Source: Stappia sp. (lineage in GTDB: Bacteria > Pseudomonadota > Alphaproteobacteria > Rhizobiales > Stappiaceae). Taken from it: a stretch of 64,000 bases of DNA. The position numbers were made by a program, and so were the translations under genes. Below the pieces are notes generated by a model, which saw nothing but the letters and a program-made list of their open reading frames with translations, searched no databases and was not told the DNA's origin. Location of the stretch: assembly GCF_040110915.1 (NCBI RefSeq), contig NZ_CP157793.1:186001-250000 (forward strand), given 5' to 3'. Shown here one piece after another: positions 17,105-27,178 of the stretch. The first letter of the stretch is position 1; every line of letters begins with the position of its first letter.

Positions 17105-17171
17105 CAGTTAAAACCGGCTCGCGTCGGAGGGCGCGGGATACGCGAACAACATCCTGTGGGAGGATCAATTC

Positions 17172-18182
17172 ATGCATGCAGGCCGCAAACTGGCCGTGCT
17201 TGGCACGGCCACCGTTCTGACGTTCGGCTTCGCCGCCGAGACCATCGCGCTTGAGTGGAACGTCTCGCTGTGGGGCAAGCGCCGCGCCTTCACCGAGCAT
17301 GTCGAGAAGCTCGCCGAACTGGTCAGCGAGAAGACGAACGGCGAGTTCAAGCTCAATCTCGCCTATGGCGAATCCCTGTCGAAGTCGCGCGAGAACCTCG
17401 ACGGCATCTCGATCGGCGCCTTCGAGATGGCCCAGTTCTGCGCCTCCTACCACGCCGACAAGAACCCGACGCTCACCGTTCTGGAACTGCCCTTCCTTGG
17501 CGTGCCGGATCTGGAGACGCAGGTCGAGCTGGACCGTGCGGTCTATGCCCATCCGGCGGTCGAGAAGGATCTCGCGCGCTGGAACGCCCGGCTCGTGATG
17601 TCCTCGCCGATGCCGCAGTACAATTTCGTCGGCAAGGGCGACGCGCCGACCCAGGTGTCGGACTTCGAGGGCATGCGCGTGCGCGCGCTCGGCGGTGTCG
17701 GCACGGCGATGGAGACGATCGGGGCGGTGCCGACCACGGTGACGGCGTCCGAGACCTTCCAGGCGATCGATTCGGGCACCGTCAGGGCAGCCTCCTTCGC
17801 CCCGCACGCGCATCTGTCGTTCAATACGGTGGAAGCGGGCAACTGGTGGACCACCAACCTGAACCCCGGCACGGTGAACTGCCCGGTCGTGGTCAACATC
17901 GACGCCTACAACGCGCTGCCGGACAACTTCAAGGAAGCCTTCGATTCCTCCGTCGGCCCGGCGATCGACCACTATCTGGCGACCTATGAGAAGGTCTACG
18001 ACAGGTGGTACCCGACGCTCGAGGAGATGAACATCGAGCAGGTCACCTTCCCCAAGGAGCAGATCGACGCCTTCAAGGCGAAGGCCGGTCAGCCGCTCTG
18101 GGACGCCTGGGTCGCGGAGATGGACGCCAAGGGCATTCCGGGCAAGGAGCTGCTTGAGCTGGTTCAGTCCAAGCTGAACTGA
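17172..18182 (+). CDS. dctP: TRAP transporter substrate-binding protein DctP
   Basis: Periplasmic solute receptor of a TRAP transporter, 336 residues. Signal peptide about 1-26 (KLAVLGTATVLTFGFAAETIA); the mature part is a DctP-fold. The stretch GMRVRALGGVGTAMETIGAVPTTVTASETFQAIDSGTV holds the segment that normally carries the carboxylate-binding Arg (here in GMRVRA). Start ATG follows TGGGAGGATCAATTC. A sigma-54 promoter and DctD sites lie upstream, and dctQ and dctM follow, so a C4-dicarboxylate or similar organic acid is the likely ligand. The sequence is not one of the closest DctP types, so the ligand could differ. Confidence 0.88.
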   Translation: MHAGRKLAVLGTATVLTFGFAAETIALEWNVSLWGKRRAFTEHVEKLAELVSEKTNGEFKLNLAYGESLSKSRENLDGISIGAFEMAQFCASYHADKNPTLTVLELPFLGVPDLETQVELDRAVYAHPAVEKDLARWNARLVMSSPMPQYNFVGKGDAPTQVSDFEGMRVRALGGVGTAMETIGAVPTTVTASETFQAIDSGTVRAASFAPHAHLSFNTVEAGNWWTTNLNPGTVNCPVVVNIDAYNALPDNFKEAFDSSVGPAIDHYLATYEKVYDRWYPTLEEMNIEQVTFPKEQIDAFKAKAGQPLWDAWVAEMDAKGIPGKELLELVQSKLN

Positions 18183-18212
18183 TCCGGCACCGCTCCCGCC
18201 TCGACGGGACGA

Positions 18213-18239
18213 CGGCCGGCGCGTCCGACGCGCCGGCCG
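18213..18239 (+). other. Long perfect hairpin between dctP and dctQ
   Basis: Two 13-bp perfect arms, CGGCCGGCGCGTC (18213-18225) and GACGCGCCGGCCG (18227-18239), without a T-run. Such intercistronic stems commonly protect the 3' end of binding-protein mRNA, giving more DctP than membrane subunits. The rest of the 337-base gap (18183-18519) contains nothing I can assign. Confidence 0.6.
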
Positions 18240-18519
18240 GTATCGGGGGCGCGTCGCGCGCCGAGGGAAGGACGCGCTGTCCGTCTCGACAGCCGGGACC
18301 GACGACCCGTCTCGGTCGCTGGCCGCGACGGTCCGCCTGGTGCGGGTCGGGCGTCGATCGCGACGCTCCGGTCGTGACGCACGGACGTCGCGACGCACGG
18401 ACACCGCTCCGGCGCATCCGCTTACCGGCGCCACCGCATATCGATTCCGTCTTGCGCCCTGTCGCTTTCGCCCTGTTTCCCGATCCGGCGCCGTGTCGGC
18501 GCACCGGTTGGAGATCGTC

Positions 18520-19164
18520 ATGACATCCGCCTCCGCATCGCGGCAACGGCCGGGCACATACATCCGTTTCGACGGGTGGCTGCTCAAGGTCGAGAACGCG
18601 TTCAACATGGTGGCCGCGGCAAGCATTCTCGTGCTCATGCTACTTGCGGTCCTTCAGATCATCGGCCGCAACGGCTTCAACCTGCCCGTTCCCGGGTTCA
18701 TCGATATCACCGAGCAGGCCATGGCCGTCTTCGCCTTCATGGGCGTCGCCTACTGCCAGCGCCTCGGCGGCCATATCCGCATGGAACTGGTCCTCGGCAA
18801 GCTGTCGGGGCGCGCGCTGTGGGTGTTCGAGCTGCTCGGCGTGGTGCTGATCTGGCTCGTCGTCGCGGCGCTGGTCTATGGCTCCTGGTTCCACTTCGAG
18901 CGCTCCTGGACCATCGGCGACAGCTCGATCGACATCGGCCTGCCGACCTGGCCGTCCAAACTCGTGGTGCCGGTCGCCCTGTCGCTCCTGCTCGCCCGCC
19001 TCACCCTGCAGATCTACGGCTACTGGCGTCTCGTGCGCGATCCGGGGGCCGAGCCGATCGCGGTGCCGGTGATCGCCGACATCGAGGACGTCGCCCGTCA
19101 CGAAATCGAGGAGACCTTCGGCTCCGACGACGACACGACCACCAGGGAAGGACGCGGCCGATGA
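18520..19164 (+). CDS. dctQ: TRAP transporter small permease DctQ
   Basis: A 214-residue membrane protein with four hydrophobic helices (about 27-50, 60-80, 100-125, 145-170) and the typical DctQ motif GFIDITEQAMAVFAFMGVAYCQRLGGHIRMELV. It is the small integral subunit linking DctP and DctM. The start ATG 18520 was chosen over an upstream in-frame start because of GGTTGGAG and because it places TM1 near the N-terminus. Its stop overlaps the dctM start (ATGA), so the two are translationally coupled. The C-terminal tail is acidic. Confidence 0.88.
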   Translation: MTSASASRQRPGTYIRFDGWLLKVENAFNMVAAASILVLMLLAVLQIIGRNGFNLPVPGFIDITEQAMAVFAFMGVAYCQRLGGHIRMELVLGKLSGRALWVFELLGVVLIWLVVAALVYGSWFHFERSWTIGDSSIDIGLPTWPSKLVVPVALSLLLARLTLQIYGYWRLVRDPGAEPIAVPVIADIEDVARHEIEETFGSDDDTTTREGRGR

Positions 19165-20528
19165 CCCCCTTCGATATCGGCCTGATCATGACGGGCCTGC
19201 TTCTCGTCCTCGTCATCTTCGGCATGCGCGTCGCCTTCGCCGCCGCTCTGGTCGGCATTCTCGGGCTGATCGCGATCTTCACCCAGAAGCTCGGCTTCGA
19301 GCGCGGCGTGGTCGTGGCGCTCAAGATGGCCGGCACCATTCCGCATTCCAAGTCGGTCACCTATTCGCTGTCGGTGCTGCCGACCTTCATCCTGATCGGC
19401 TTCCTCGCCTTCTATGCCGGCTTCACCCGGCAATTGTTCGAGGCCGCGAAGCGCTGGCTCGGCTGGCTGCCGGGCGGCATGGCGGTGGGGACGGTCTTCG
19501 CGACCGCCGGTTTCGCCGCCGTCTCCGGCGCATCGGTCGCAACGGCGGCCGTGTTCGCCCGCGTCGCGATCCCCGAGATGCTGGCGGTGGGGTATTCCAA
19601 GCGCCTGTCGGCGGCCGTGGTCGCGGCCGGCGGCACGCTGGCCTCGCTGATCCCGCCCTCGGCCATCCTCGTGATCTACGCGATCCTGGTCGAGCAATCG
19701 GTGGCCAAGCTGCTGATCGCCGGCTTCCTGCCGGGCATCTTCTCGGCCGTCGTCTATGTGGCGATCATCATCGGGCTTGCGATGTGGAAGGGCGACGCGC
19801 CGCCGGTGCGCGGCTTCACCTGGGGCCAGCGTTTCGCCTCGGTGCCCGGCACGCTGCCGATCATCGCGGTGGTGGTGATCATCTTCGGCTCGCTCTACTT
19901 CGGCTATGCGACGCCGACGGAAGCCGGTGCGCTCGGCGCCTTCGTCGTGCTCGTCTCCGCCGTCGTCAACGGCATGCGCGGCAAGCAGCTGTGGCAGGCG
20001 CTGCACGAGACGGCCAAGCTCACGGTGATGATCTTCACCCTGATCTGGGGCGTGCTGGTCTATGTGCGCTTTCTCGGCTTCGCCCAGCTTCCCGAGGCCT
20101 TCCGCGACTTCATCGTGTCGTTGGAGTTCTCGCCCTGGCTGGTGCTGATCCTGATCCTCTGCGCCTATGCGGTGCTCGGCATGTTCATGGATGCGATCGG
20201 CATGCTGATCCTCACGCTGCCGGTGGTCTATCCGGCGGTGATCGCGCTCAACGGCGGCGAGAGCGTGTCGGCGGCCGACAGCGCCTTCGGCATGTCGGGG
20301 GAAATGTGCGCGATCTGGTTCGGCATCCTGGTGGTGAAGATGGCGGAGCTCTGTCTCATAACCCCGCCCATCGGGCTCAACTGCTTCGTGGTGGCGGGGG
20401 TGCGCGACGACATTCCGGTGCAGGAAGTCTTCCGCGGCGCGACCCCGTTCTTCGTCGCCGACGTGCTGACCATCGGCGGCCTCGTCGCCTTCCCGGCGAT
20501 CGTGACCTTCCTGCCGTCGATCATGTGA
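19161..20528 (+). CDS. dctM: TRAP transporter large permease DctM
   Basis: A 455-residue polytopic membrane protein, the sodium-driven transport subunit. About 11-13 hydrophobic helices are visible, with family signatures VSGASVATAAVFARVAIPEM, GGTLASLIPPSAILVIYAI, TPTEAGALGAF and ITPPIGLNCFVVAGV. Start ATG overlaps the dctQ stop. A bidirectional-looking terminator follows at 20558. With DctP and DctQ it imports organic acids using the sodium gradient. Confidence 0.92.
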   Translation: MTPFDIGLIMTGLLLVLVIFGMRVAFAAALVGILGLIAIFTQKLGFERGVVVALKMAGTIPHSKSVTYSLSVLPTFILIGFLAFYAGFTRQLFEAAKRWLGWLPGGMAVGTVFATAGFAAVSGASVATAAVFARVAIPEMLAVGYSKRLSAAVVAAGGTLASLIPPSAILVIYAILVEQSVAKLLIAGFLPGIFSAVVYVAIIIGLAMWKGDAPPVRGFTWGQRFASVPGTLPIIAVVVIIFGSLYFGYATPTEAGALGAFVVLVSAVVNGMRGKQLWQALHETAKLTVMIFTLIWGVLVYVRFLGFAQLPEAFRDFIVSLEFSPWLVLILILCAYAVLGMFMDAIGMLILTLPVVYPAVIALNGGESVSAADSAFGMSGEMCAIWFGILVVKMAELCLITPPIGLNCFVVAGVRDDIPVQEVFRGATPFFVADVLTIGGLVAFPAIVTFLPSIM

Positions 20529-20557
20529 CGGCCAGCGAGGAAACGTCGCGACAAGAC

Positions 20558-20586
20558 AAAGGGGCGCCCGCGCGGCGCCCCTTTTT
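20558..20586 (+). terminator. Terminator between dctM and xseA
   Basis: GGGGCGCC (20561-20568) and GGCGCCCC (20574-20581) around CGCGC, with five T after and AAA before. It can serve dctM and, more weakly, the converging xseA. Confidence 0.85.
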
Positions 20587-20612
20587 GCATTCGGCGATCA
20601 GATCCTGCGCTG

Positions 20613-22076
20613 TCAGAAGAGCGTGCCCTGCGTCGGGGCCGATTTCGCCGCGGCAGCCTTCGCCTTGGCCCGGCGCGGTTTCGCGGCGGGTTTCGCGGGC
20701 GCGTCGTCGGAGGGCGCGGGCGCGGGGCCGTCGCCGCCGGCGACCGCGTCGAGCCGGCTGTCGTCGCCGAATTCGATCCCGATCCGCGCGCCCGGAACGA
20801 CGCCCTTCGCGGAGCGGATCGGCTGGCCGTCCGCGTCGCGCACCAGCGCGTAGCCGCGCGCGAGCACGTTCTTGTAGGACAGGCTGTCGAGCAGCTTGGC
20901 GGAGGCGGACAGCCGCGCCCGCTCCGCCGCGAGGCGCTGGGCGTGGGCACGCGCCAGGCGTCCCTCAAACCCGGCAAGCCGCTCGCGGGCGATTCCGAGC
21001 CCGCGCGCCAGCGCATGCGGGGACAGCCGCGCGGTCGCGGCGGTGAAGCGGTTGCGCCGGTCGCGCAGGGTCGCGTTCAGCGCCGGGGCGAGCCGTTCGC
21101 CGGAGGTGTCGAGGCGCTGACGCGGCAAGGCGAGAAGGTCGCGCGGCGAGGGCAGGGCGGCGGCGGCCGCGCGCAACTCCGTGCGCCGCGTGCGGGCAAG
21201 GCGAAGCAGCGCCGCGACCTGACGGCGGGCCAGATCGTCGACGCTCGCCAGCAGTTCGGCGCGCACCGGCACGGCGAACTCCGCAGCACCCGTGGGCGTC
21301 GGGGCGCGCAGGTCGGCCGCATGATCGATCAGCGTCCAGTCGGTCTCGTGGCCGACGGCGGAGATCAGCGGAATGTCGGAGGCGGCCGCCGCGCGCACCA
21401 CGGCCTCGTCGTTGAAGCCCCACAGATCCTCCAGCGACCCGCCGCCGCGCGCCACGATGATGAGATCCGGGCGCGGGATCGCGCCGCCCTCCGGCAGACG
21501 GTTGAAGCCTGCGATGCCGTTGGCGACCTCCGCGCCGCAGGTCTCGCCCTGCACCCGCACCGGCCACACCAGCACATGCAGCGGAAAGCGGTCCGAGATG
21601 CGGTGGAGAATGTCGCGGATGACCGCGCCGGTCGGCGAGGTGACCACGCCGATGACGCGCGGCAGCGCCGGCAGGGGGCGCTTTCGTTCGGCCGCGAACA
21701 GGCCCTCGGCGGCGAGTGTCTTGCGCCGTTCCTCCAGAAGCGCCATCAGCGCGCCGACGCCGGCCGGCTCCAGCGTGTCGATGACCATCTGGTACTTGGA
21801 CTGACCCGGGAAGGTGGTGATCTTGCCGCTGGCGATCACCTCCATGCCCTGCTCGGGCTGGATCTTGAGCCGGCTGGCCTGGCCGCGCCAGATGACGCCG
21901 GACAGCACGGCGCGCTCGTCCTTGAGGTCGAGATAGACGTGACCCGAGGCGGGGCGCGAGATGCGACCCAGCTCGCCGCGTACGCGCACATAGCCGTAGG
22001 TGTCTTCCATCGTGCGCTTGATCGCGCCGGAAATCTCTGACACCGAGTATTCGGCGATGTTGCTGCTGTCTGCCAA
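20613..22076 (-). CDS. xseA: Exodeoxyribonuclease VII large subunit
   Basis: XseA with XseB degrades single-stranded DNA in both directions and takes part in mismatch and recombination repair. The N-terminal OB-fold (about 5-105) begins [17 protein letters not shown] and includes [12 protein letters not shown] and VIWRG. The central domain has the conserved [36 protein letters not shown] and [20 protein letters not shown]. The C-terminus has [15 protein letters not shown] and an Ala/Lys/Pro-rich tail ending TQGTLF. A TTG start at 22076 (487 residues) fits the family's N-terminus; ATG at 22172 is an alternative. The frame runs far upstream across rsmE, which cannot be real coding. Confidence 0.9.
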   Translation of the reverse strand: MADSSNIAEYSVSEISGAIKRTMEDTYGYVRVRGELGRISRPASGHVYLDLKDERAVLSGVIWRGQASRLKIQPEQGMEVIASGKITTFPGQSKYQMVIDTLEPAGVGALMALLEERRKTLAAEGLFAAERKRPLPALPRVIGVVTSPTGAVIRDILHRISDRFPLHVLVWPVRVQGETCGAEVANGIAGFNRLPEGGAIPRPDLIIVARGGGSLEDLWGFNDEAVVRAAAASDIPLISAVGHETDWTLIDHAADLRAPTPTGAAEFAVPVRAELLASVDDLARRQVAALLRLARTRRTELRAAAAALPSPRDLLALPRQRLDTSGERLAPALNATLRDRRNRFTAATARLSPHALARGLGIARERLAGFEGRLARAHAQRLAAERARLSASAKLLDSLSYKNVLARGYALVRDADGQPIRSAKGVVPGARIGIEFGDDSRLDAVAGGDGPAPAPSDDAPAKPAAKPRRAKAKAAAAKSAPTQGTLF

Positions 22077-22241
22077 GACCGTCCCCGCTGCGTCGAACCG
22101 GCCTGTGAGGGGACCCCAGTCGGGCAGCCCCGTCAAGGGGCGGCGCGGGGCTATCGACAGGCGCGGCGCCATGCGGCCACGGACCATCCGCAGCGGGGAC
22201 GCGGGCACCGGGAAACGGACATCGAAGGGATCGGGAATCGA

Positions 22242-22991
22242 ATGCCGCGTTACGAGTTTCGCATGCAGCGTCTGTTCGTGGAGGCGCCGCTCGGGGAGGC
22301 GGCGCGTGTCGCCGTCGAGCGGGCCCAGGCCAATTACCTGCTGAACGTGTTGCGGCTGAAGGCGGGCGATGCGGTGCTCGTCTTCAACGGGCACGACGGG
22401 GAATGGCGCGCCGAGCTGGAGGTGGAGGGGCGCAAGCAGGCGTCGCTCGTCTGCCGGGAGCGGACGCGCGTGCAAGGCGCGGCGCCGGACCTGCATTACC
22501 TCTTCGCGCCGCTGAAACACGCGCGTCTCGACTACATGGTGCAAAAGGCGGTGGAGATGGGAGCGGGCGTGCTGCGGCCGGTGATCACCCGCCACACCCA
22601 GGCGGCGCGGGTCAATCTCGAACGCATGCGCGCCAACGCCATTGAGGCCTGCGAGCAATGCGGGGTGCTGAGTATCCCTGAGATCCGCGAGCCGGTCGCG
22701 CTCGACAAGCTGCTTGCCGGCTGGGCGGCGGCCGAGGGCGCGCGCCGGCTGATCTTCTGCGACGAGGGCGAGGCAACGCAGAACCCGCTGCCGGCGCTGG
22801 AGACGCTCGCGCGCGGGCCGCTCGCGGTGCTGATCGGCCCGGAGGGCGGGTTTTCGGAAGAGGAACGCGCGCGATTGCGCGCCGAAACCTCCGTCACGCC
22901 GATCCCGCTGGGCCCCCGCGTGCTGCGCGCCGATACGGCCGCCGTTGCGGCCCTTGCGCTCGTGCAGGCGGTCGTCGGAGACTGGGAGTGA
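22242..22991 (+). CDS. rsmE: 16S rRNA (uracil-1498-N3)-methyltransferase RsmE
   Basis: A 249-residue SPOUT-family methyltransferase that methylates U1498 of 16S rRNA. The N-terminal PUA-like part (about 1-75) has [20 protein letters not shown]; the C-terminal knotted domain shows [34 protein letters not shown] and [20 protein letters not shown], which are the SAM-binding knot motifs. Start ATG 22242 follows AAGGGATCGGGAATCGA. It precedes gshA on the same strand, an order common in rhizobial genomes. Confidence 0.93.
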   Translation: MPRYEFRMQRLFVEAPLGEAARVAVERAQANYLLNVLRLKAGDAVLVFNGHDGEWRAELEVEGRKQASLVCRERTRVQGAAPDLHYLFAPLKHARLDYMVQKAVEMGAGVLRPVITRHTQAARVNLERMRANAIEACEQCGVLSIPEIREPVALDKLLAGWAAAEGARRLIFCDEGEATQNPLPALETLARGPLAVLIGPEGGFSEEERARLRAETSVTPIPLGPRVLRADTAAVAALALVQAVVGDWE

Positions 22992-23103
22992 GCTCACGGT
23001 TTTCGGCGACCCGGCCTTTGGCGTCGGATCACGAAAAATCGCATTTGTTTTGCCGCAGGCGGCTGAGTATGGTGCGCGCCGACCATTCGAAGGATTACCG
23101 ATC

Positions 23104-24477
23104 ATGGCCCGCGACACCATCGACATCACCCCGGTTGGCGGGGTGGCGGAGCTCGCCGCGACGCTCGAGGCCGGATGCAAGCCGCCCAGCGACTTCCGCA
23201 TCGGCACCGAACACGAGAAATTCGGCTTCAACGTCGCGGATCTGTCGCCGATTCCCTATGCCGGGGAACGCGGCGTGGAGGCCGTGCTGTCGGGCATGGA
23301 GCGCCTGCTCGGATGGGAACGGATCGACGACAACGGGCTGATCATCGGTCTGGCGGATCCGGTCGGCGGCGGCGCGATCTCCATCGAGCCGGGCGGGCAG
23401 TTCGAGCTTTCCGGCGCGCCGCTGGAAAACCTGCACCAGACCTGCCGCGAGACCAATTGCCATCTGGCGCAGGTGCGGCAGGTGGCCGAACCGCTCGGCA
23501 TCGGCTTCCTCGGTCTCGGCATGACGCCGACCTGGCGGCGCGAGGACGTGCCGGCGATGCCCAAGTCGCGCTACGAGATCATGACGCGCTACATGCCGAA
23601 GGTCGGCACGCTCGGCCTCGACATGATGTATCGCACCTCCACGATCCAGGTGAACCTCGACTTCGCCGACGAGGCCGACATGCGCAAGAAGATGCGGGTC
23701 GGTCTGGCGCTGCAGCCGGTGGCCACCGCGATCTTCGCCAATTCGCCCTTCACCGACGGCAAGCCGAACGGCTTCAGGTCGTTCCGCGCCGAGATCTGGA
23801 AGGACACGGACAACGACCGCTCCGGCGGGCTGCCCATCGCCTTCGACGAGGGCTTCGGCTTCGAGGCCTATGTCGAATGGGCGATCGACGTGCCGATGTA
23901 TTTCGTCAAGCGCGGCAGCGCCTATCACGATGTGACCGGCACGACCTTCCGCCAGTTCATGAACGGCGCGCTCAAGGGCGTGATTCCCGACCCCGAGCCG
24001 ACGCTCGGCGACTGGAACAACCACCTCTCGACCCTGTTCCCGGATGTGCGGCTGAAGAAATATCTGGAAATGCGCGGCGCGGATGGCGGCCCCTGGCGGC
24101 GCATCTGCGCGCTGCCCGCGCTCTGGGTCGGGCTGCTCTACGATCCCGGCATTCTCGATCAGGCGTGGCAGATGGTGCGCGATTGGACGGACGGTGAGCG
24201 CGCGGCCCTGCGCGACGCGGTGCCGCGCGGCGGTCTGGAGACGCCGTTCCGCGGGACGACCGTTCTGGAGATCGCCAAGGAGATGGCGGCGCTCTCCCGC
24301 GAGGGGCTCAAGCGGCGCGCGCGCATCAACGACGGCGGCCAGGACGAGCGCGTGCATCTCGCGGCTGTCGAGGAGACGCTGGCGAGCGGACTGTCGCCGG
24401 CCGATGTCATGCTGCGCCGCTATCACGGCGAGTGGAAGGGCGATCTGGCCCGCGCCTTCGCGGATTACGCCTACTGA
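23104..24477 (+). CDS. gshA: Glutamate-cysteine ligase
   Basis: First enzyme of glutathione synthesis, joining glutamate and cysteine with ATP. The 457-residue length and motifs fit the plant/alphaproteobacterial GCS2-like family: [10 protein letters not shown] near the N-terminus, [32 protein letters not shown], and a C-terminal [10 protein letters not shown]. Start ATG 23104 ([13 protein letters not shown]) is chosen since the upstream extension has no homology and overlaps the promoter region. It is followed after about 100 bases by an unknown acidic-tailed protein gene. Confidence 0.93.
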   Translation: MARDTIDITPVGGVAELAATLEAGCKPPSDFRIGTEHEKFGFNVADLSPIPYAGERGVEAVLSGMERLLGWERIDDNGLIIGLADPVGGGAISIEPGGQFELSGAPLENLHQTCRETNCHLAQVRQVAEPLGIGFLGLGMTPTWRREDVPAMPKSRYEIMTRYMPKVGTLGLDMMYRTSTIQVNLDFADEADMRKKMRVGLALQPVATAIFANSPFTDGKPNGFRSFRAEIWKDTDNDRSGGLPIAFDEGFGFEAYVEWAIDVPMYFVKRGSAYHDVTGTTFRQFMNGALKGVIPDPEPTLGDWNNHLSTLFPDVRLKKYLEMRGADGGPWRRICALPALWVGLLYDPGILDQAWQMVRDWTDGERAALRDAVPRGGLETPFRGTTVLEIAKEMAALSREGLKRRARINDGGQDERVHLAAVEETLASGLSPADVMLRRYHGEWKGDLARAFADYAY

Positions 24478-24583
24478 TCCCTGAGATCCGGCCGTCAACC
24501 CGCGCGGCATCCGCGCGGTGACGGATTTGACCGACCCGGTGCAAGCGCCGATGATGGGGCCCCGCAACCAGGAAGGGCGCGCC

Positions 24584-25423
24584 ATGAGCGACGGATTTCC
24601 ATCTCCGGCTGCCTTCGATCCCGCTGCCTTCGACCCGGCTGCCGTGGTCGAGCGGATGCAGCGGCAGTTCGGCTGGAGCGAGGGCGATATCCTGCGCGCG
24701 GCCGAGGCGCTGATGCCGGCCGCCTTTGCCGGCCTGCGCCGCTTCGCGACCTCGCCGTCCAGCCTCGAGACGCTGATGGCGCTGATGCCCGGGCCCGGGC
24801 GCATCCGCTCGCTGCCCGATCCCGACGGTCTGGTCGGCGAGCCGCTGGCGCTGTTCTTCGGCACGGCGGAGACGCAGCGCGCGCTGGCGGATTTCGTGGC
24901 CCGGCAGACCGGTCTGGAGCGCCCCGGCGTGGAAACGCTGATGCCGGTCGTCGCCACGCTCGCGCTCGGCCAGGTGGCGCGCCAGTTCACCGGCGGGCCG
25001 GCCCGGGACCTGCTGGACGCCTTTCTCGCCGGCTATGCGCGCGGGCGACCGAAACCGGCGCCCAATCCCATGCGGATGATGGCGCCCTACACCGAGGCGA
25101 TGCGCTCCTTCTGGGACGGCTATCTGGGCCTGTTCGAGCAACCGGGGCGCCCGGAGGCCGCGCCCGCGACCGGAACGAAAGCGCCGGACACCGACAGCCC
25201 GGGCCAACAGGCCTCCGTCACGCCCAACGACGATGCGCCCAACGCCGAAGCGCCCGCAGACGACGCGCCCGCAGACGAGGCACCGAACGACGCGCCGACG
25301 GACCGCGACGCCGCCCTGCTGGATCGCTGGATCGCGCTCGGCCGCGACATCCAGGACACGCAGATCCGCGGCTTCGAGACGTTTTTCGAGAAGGTGTCCT
25401 CGGAGGGGCGCACCCGCTCCTGA
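24584..25423 (+). CDS. Hypothetical protein, DUF937-like
   Basis: A 279-residue cytoplasmic protein; start ATG 24584 follows AGGAAGGGCG. The middle (about 95-165) reads LALFFGTAETQRALADFVARQTGLERPGVETLMPVVATLALGQ, a pattern of the DUF937 family, whose function is not known. It then has a low-complexity linker rich in Asp, Glu, Pro and Ala (about 190-240), and a helical C-terminus. The N-terminus repeats AAFDPAAFDPAA. No signal peptide. Function unknown. Confidence 0.65.
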   Translation: MSDGFPSPAAFDPAAFDPAAVVERMQRQFGWSEGDILRAAEALMPAAFAGLRRFATSPSSLETLMALMPGPGRIRSLPDPDGLVGEPLALFFGTAETQRALADFVARQTGLERPGVETLMPVVATLALGQVARQFTGGPARDLLDAFLAGYARGRPKPAPNPMRMMAPYTEAMRSFWDGYLGLFEQPGRPEAAPATGTKAPDTDSPGQQASVTPNDDAPNAEAPADDAPADEAPNDAPTDRDAALLDRWIALGRDIQDTQIRGFETFFEKVSSEGRTRS

Positions 25424-25487
25424 TTCGGATCCCGCGGGGGCTCTCCTGACCGGGGATGCCGGGCTTCGCTCGTCCGTGGCGTACAAA

Positions 25488-25526
25488 ACGTGGCGCGCAA
25501 AAAAAAACGTGGCGCGCCAAAAAAAA
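25488..25526. repeat. Direct repeat ACGTGGCGCGC plus poly-A, twice
   Basis: ACGTGGCGCGC followed by nine A (25488-25507) is repeated as ACGTGGCGCGCC plus eight A (25507-25526). The second A-run is also the T-run of the minus-strand terminator. It looks like a local duplication of a terminator tail. Confidence 0.5.
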
Positions 25527-25546
25527 GCCCGCCCCGAAGGGCGGGC
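25519..25546 (-). terminator. Rho-independent terminator on the minus strand
   Basis: Read on the minus strand, GCCCGCCC (25546-25539), loop TTCG and GGGCGGGC (25534-25527) are followed by eight T. It serves the DUF1127 gene at 25708-26034. Confidence 0.8.
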
Positions 25547-25707
25547 CAGGTGCGTCGGCGAGGGGCCGACAGGGCCTTGCGGACCGGGCGCGCGGCGGAA
25601 GGGGCGTGCCGCGCGCGGGTCGTTGGCAAGACGATCAGCGCAGGATTGCCGATGTGCGGGCGACCGACGGGCAGCCGGTCGCCGGCCCGGGCGCACTCGA
25701 GGTGTGG

Positions 25708-26034
25708 TCAGGGACGCCGGGCCGGCCGGGCGCGATTGGCCGAGCGGTTGCGCAAGAGGCTCAGCTTCACGCTCGGATCGAGCCCGTGGTCGCCGTAGAG
25801 CGCGGCCTGAACGTCGGCGCGTTCGATTCCGAGGTCGCGCAGCATGCGCTCGTCCATGTCGAGAAGCCGCGTGATCTGACGCCGGTTGCGGTAGCGCCGC
25901 CACAGCGTGGCGATGAGGCCCGCCACCGGCGCGGCGCCGGCGACAAGCGCGCCGCGTCCGGCCTGGAGCGCGGATCCGCGGGACGGAGGGCAGGGAGGCG
26001 CGGCGGGCGCGCGCGGGTCACAGGTCTGCGACAT
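25708..26034 (-). CDS. DUF1127 family protein
   Basis: A 108-residue protein. ATG at 26034 is preceded by AAAGGAG, so the longer frame upstream is not used. The C-terminal half carries the DUF1127 signature: helical WRRYRNRRQITRLLDMDERMLRDLGIERADVQAAL. DUF1127 proteins are small Arg-rich alphaproteobacterial proteins; some act in RNA-based regulation of phosphate or carbon metabolism. The N-terminal half is Ala/Pro-rich with a weakly hydrophobic stretch. It diverges from the LysR gene at 26285 across a 250-base promoter region. Confidence 0.8.
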   Translation of the reverse strand: MSQTCDPRAPAAPPCPPSRGSALQAGRGALVAGAAPVAGLIATLWRRYRNRRQITRLLDMDERMLRDLGIERADVQAALYGDHGLDPSVKLSLLRNRSANRARPARRP

Positions 26035-26284
26035 GGCGTCAGTCTCCTTTCCGGCGCCTCGCGGGGAAACGCCTGGTGTCAGCGGCACGACCGGACAGGT
26101 CGGTGCGGGGTTTGCTGTTGCGATGACTGGAACGGTAAGTCAGGCTTAATAATGAGACAATCGAATGTTTTGAATGGATACTGATCTCAATCGGTGATGT
26201 ATTAGGGCCTGGCCTTGATGGCCCGCCGGGAGGCCTTGACGCAGGGCCTCGACGAAAGGCGTCGAGACACGGGAGACGCGATCC

Positions 26285-27169
26285 ATGCCGCATGCTCTGG
26301 ACATCGACCAGTTGCGCACGTTTCTGGCCATCGCGGAGCTTGGCAGCTTCACGAAGGCGGCGGAGGCGGTCAACAAGACCCAGTCGGCCGTTTCCATGCA
26401 GATGAAACGGCTCGAGGAACGGCTGGAGCGGCCGATCTTCGTCAAGGACGGCCGCCAGTCGCGCCTGACGGAGGACGGGCACAGGCTGATCGACTTTGCG
26501 CAGCGGATGATCCGGCTGAACGACGAGACGCTGTGCCAGTTCACCGAGCCCACCACGGTCGCGCGGGTGCGGCTCGGCCTGCCCGACGATTATGCCGAAC
26601 GTCTGTTGCCGCAGGTGCTGGCCGCCTTCGCCCGGCTGAACCCGGCGATCGAGATCGCCGTGCAGTGTCAGGGATCCTTGTCCACGGTGGATCTGATCCG
26701 GCGCGGCGATCTGGATCTCGCGATCATCACCTCCGACGATTGCAAGGATATCGCTGGCGACGTGATCCGCCGCGAGCCCTTGCACTGGGTTGCGCCGGCC
26801 AAGCTGTGCCTGCATTGCGAGGAGACGCTGCGTCTTGCGCTCGGCCCGAACAATTGTTCCTGGCGGGCGCAGGCGGTGGCGGCGCTGGATCGCGTCGGCC
26901 GCCGCCATGTCGTGTCCTACACGTCGTCGAGCGCCGCCGCGCTGATCGGCGCGGTGCAGGCGGGGCTCGCGGTCGCCGTGCTGCCGGAAAGCGCGGTGCG
27001 CTCAGGCATGCGCATTCTGGGCGAGGGCGACGGCTTTCCGCCGCTGCCGCCCTGCGACATCACGCTGGTGCGCGCCGCAGGGGCCACCGATCCGGTGCAT
27101 GACGCGCTCTGCGCCCATATCCAGGCCGCGATCGGCAATGTCTCCGTGCAGATGAACGCCGCCGAATAG
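26285..27169 (+). CDS. LysR-family transcriptional regulator
   Basis: A 294-residue LysR regulator. Winged HTH at 1-65 with LRTFLAIAELGSFTKAAEAVNKTQSAVSMQMKRLEERL; effector-binding domain about 90-290 with VRLGLPDDYAERLLP and AGLAVAVLPESAVR. Start ATG 26285. Effector unknown. It is transcribed away from the DUF1127 gene, and an AT-rich stretch at 26145-26205 in between is a likely shared operator/promoter area. LysR proteins often control the divergent gene. Confidence 0.9.
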   Translation: MPHALDIDQLRTFLAIAELGSFTKAAEAVNKTQSAVSMQMKRLEERLERPIFVKDGRQSRLTEDGHRLIDFAQRMIRLNDETLCQFTEPTTVARVRLGLPDDYAERLLPQVLAAFARLNPAIEIAVQCQGSLSTVDLIRRGDLDLAIITSDDCKDIAGDVIRREPLHWVAPAKLCLHCEETLRLALGPNNCSWRAQAVAALDRVGRRHVVSYTSSSAAALIGAVQAGLAVAVLPESAVRSGMRILGEGDGFPPLPPCDITLVRAAGATDPVHDALCAHIQAAIGNVSVQMNAAE

Positions 27170-27178
27170 GCGCCGCGT

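Noticed and set aside
22077-23231. Upstream extension of the xseA frame
   Set aside because: It crosses the divergent rsmE gene and the intergenic region; the XseA N-terminus begins naturally near 22076.
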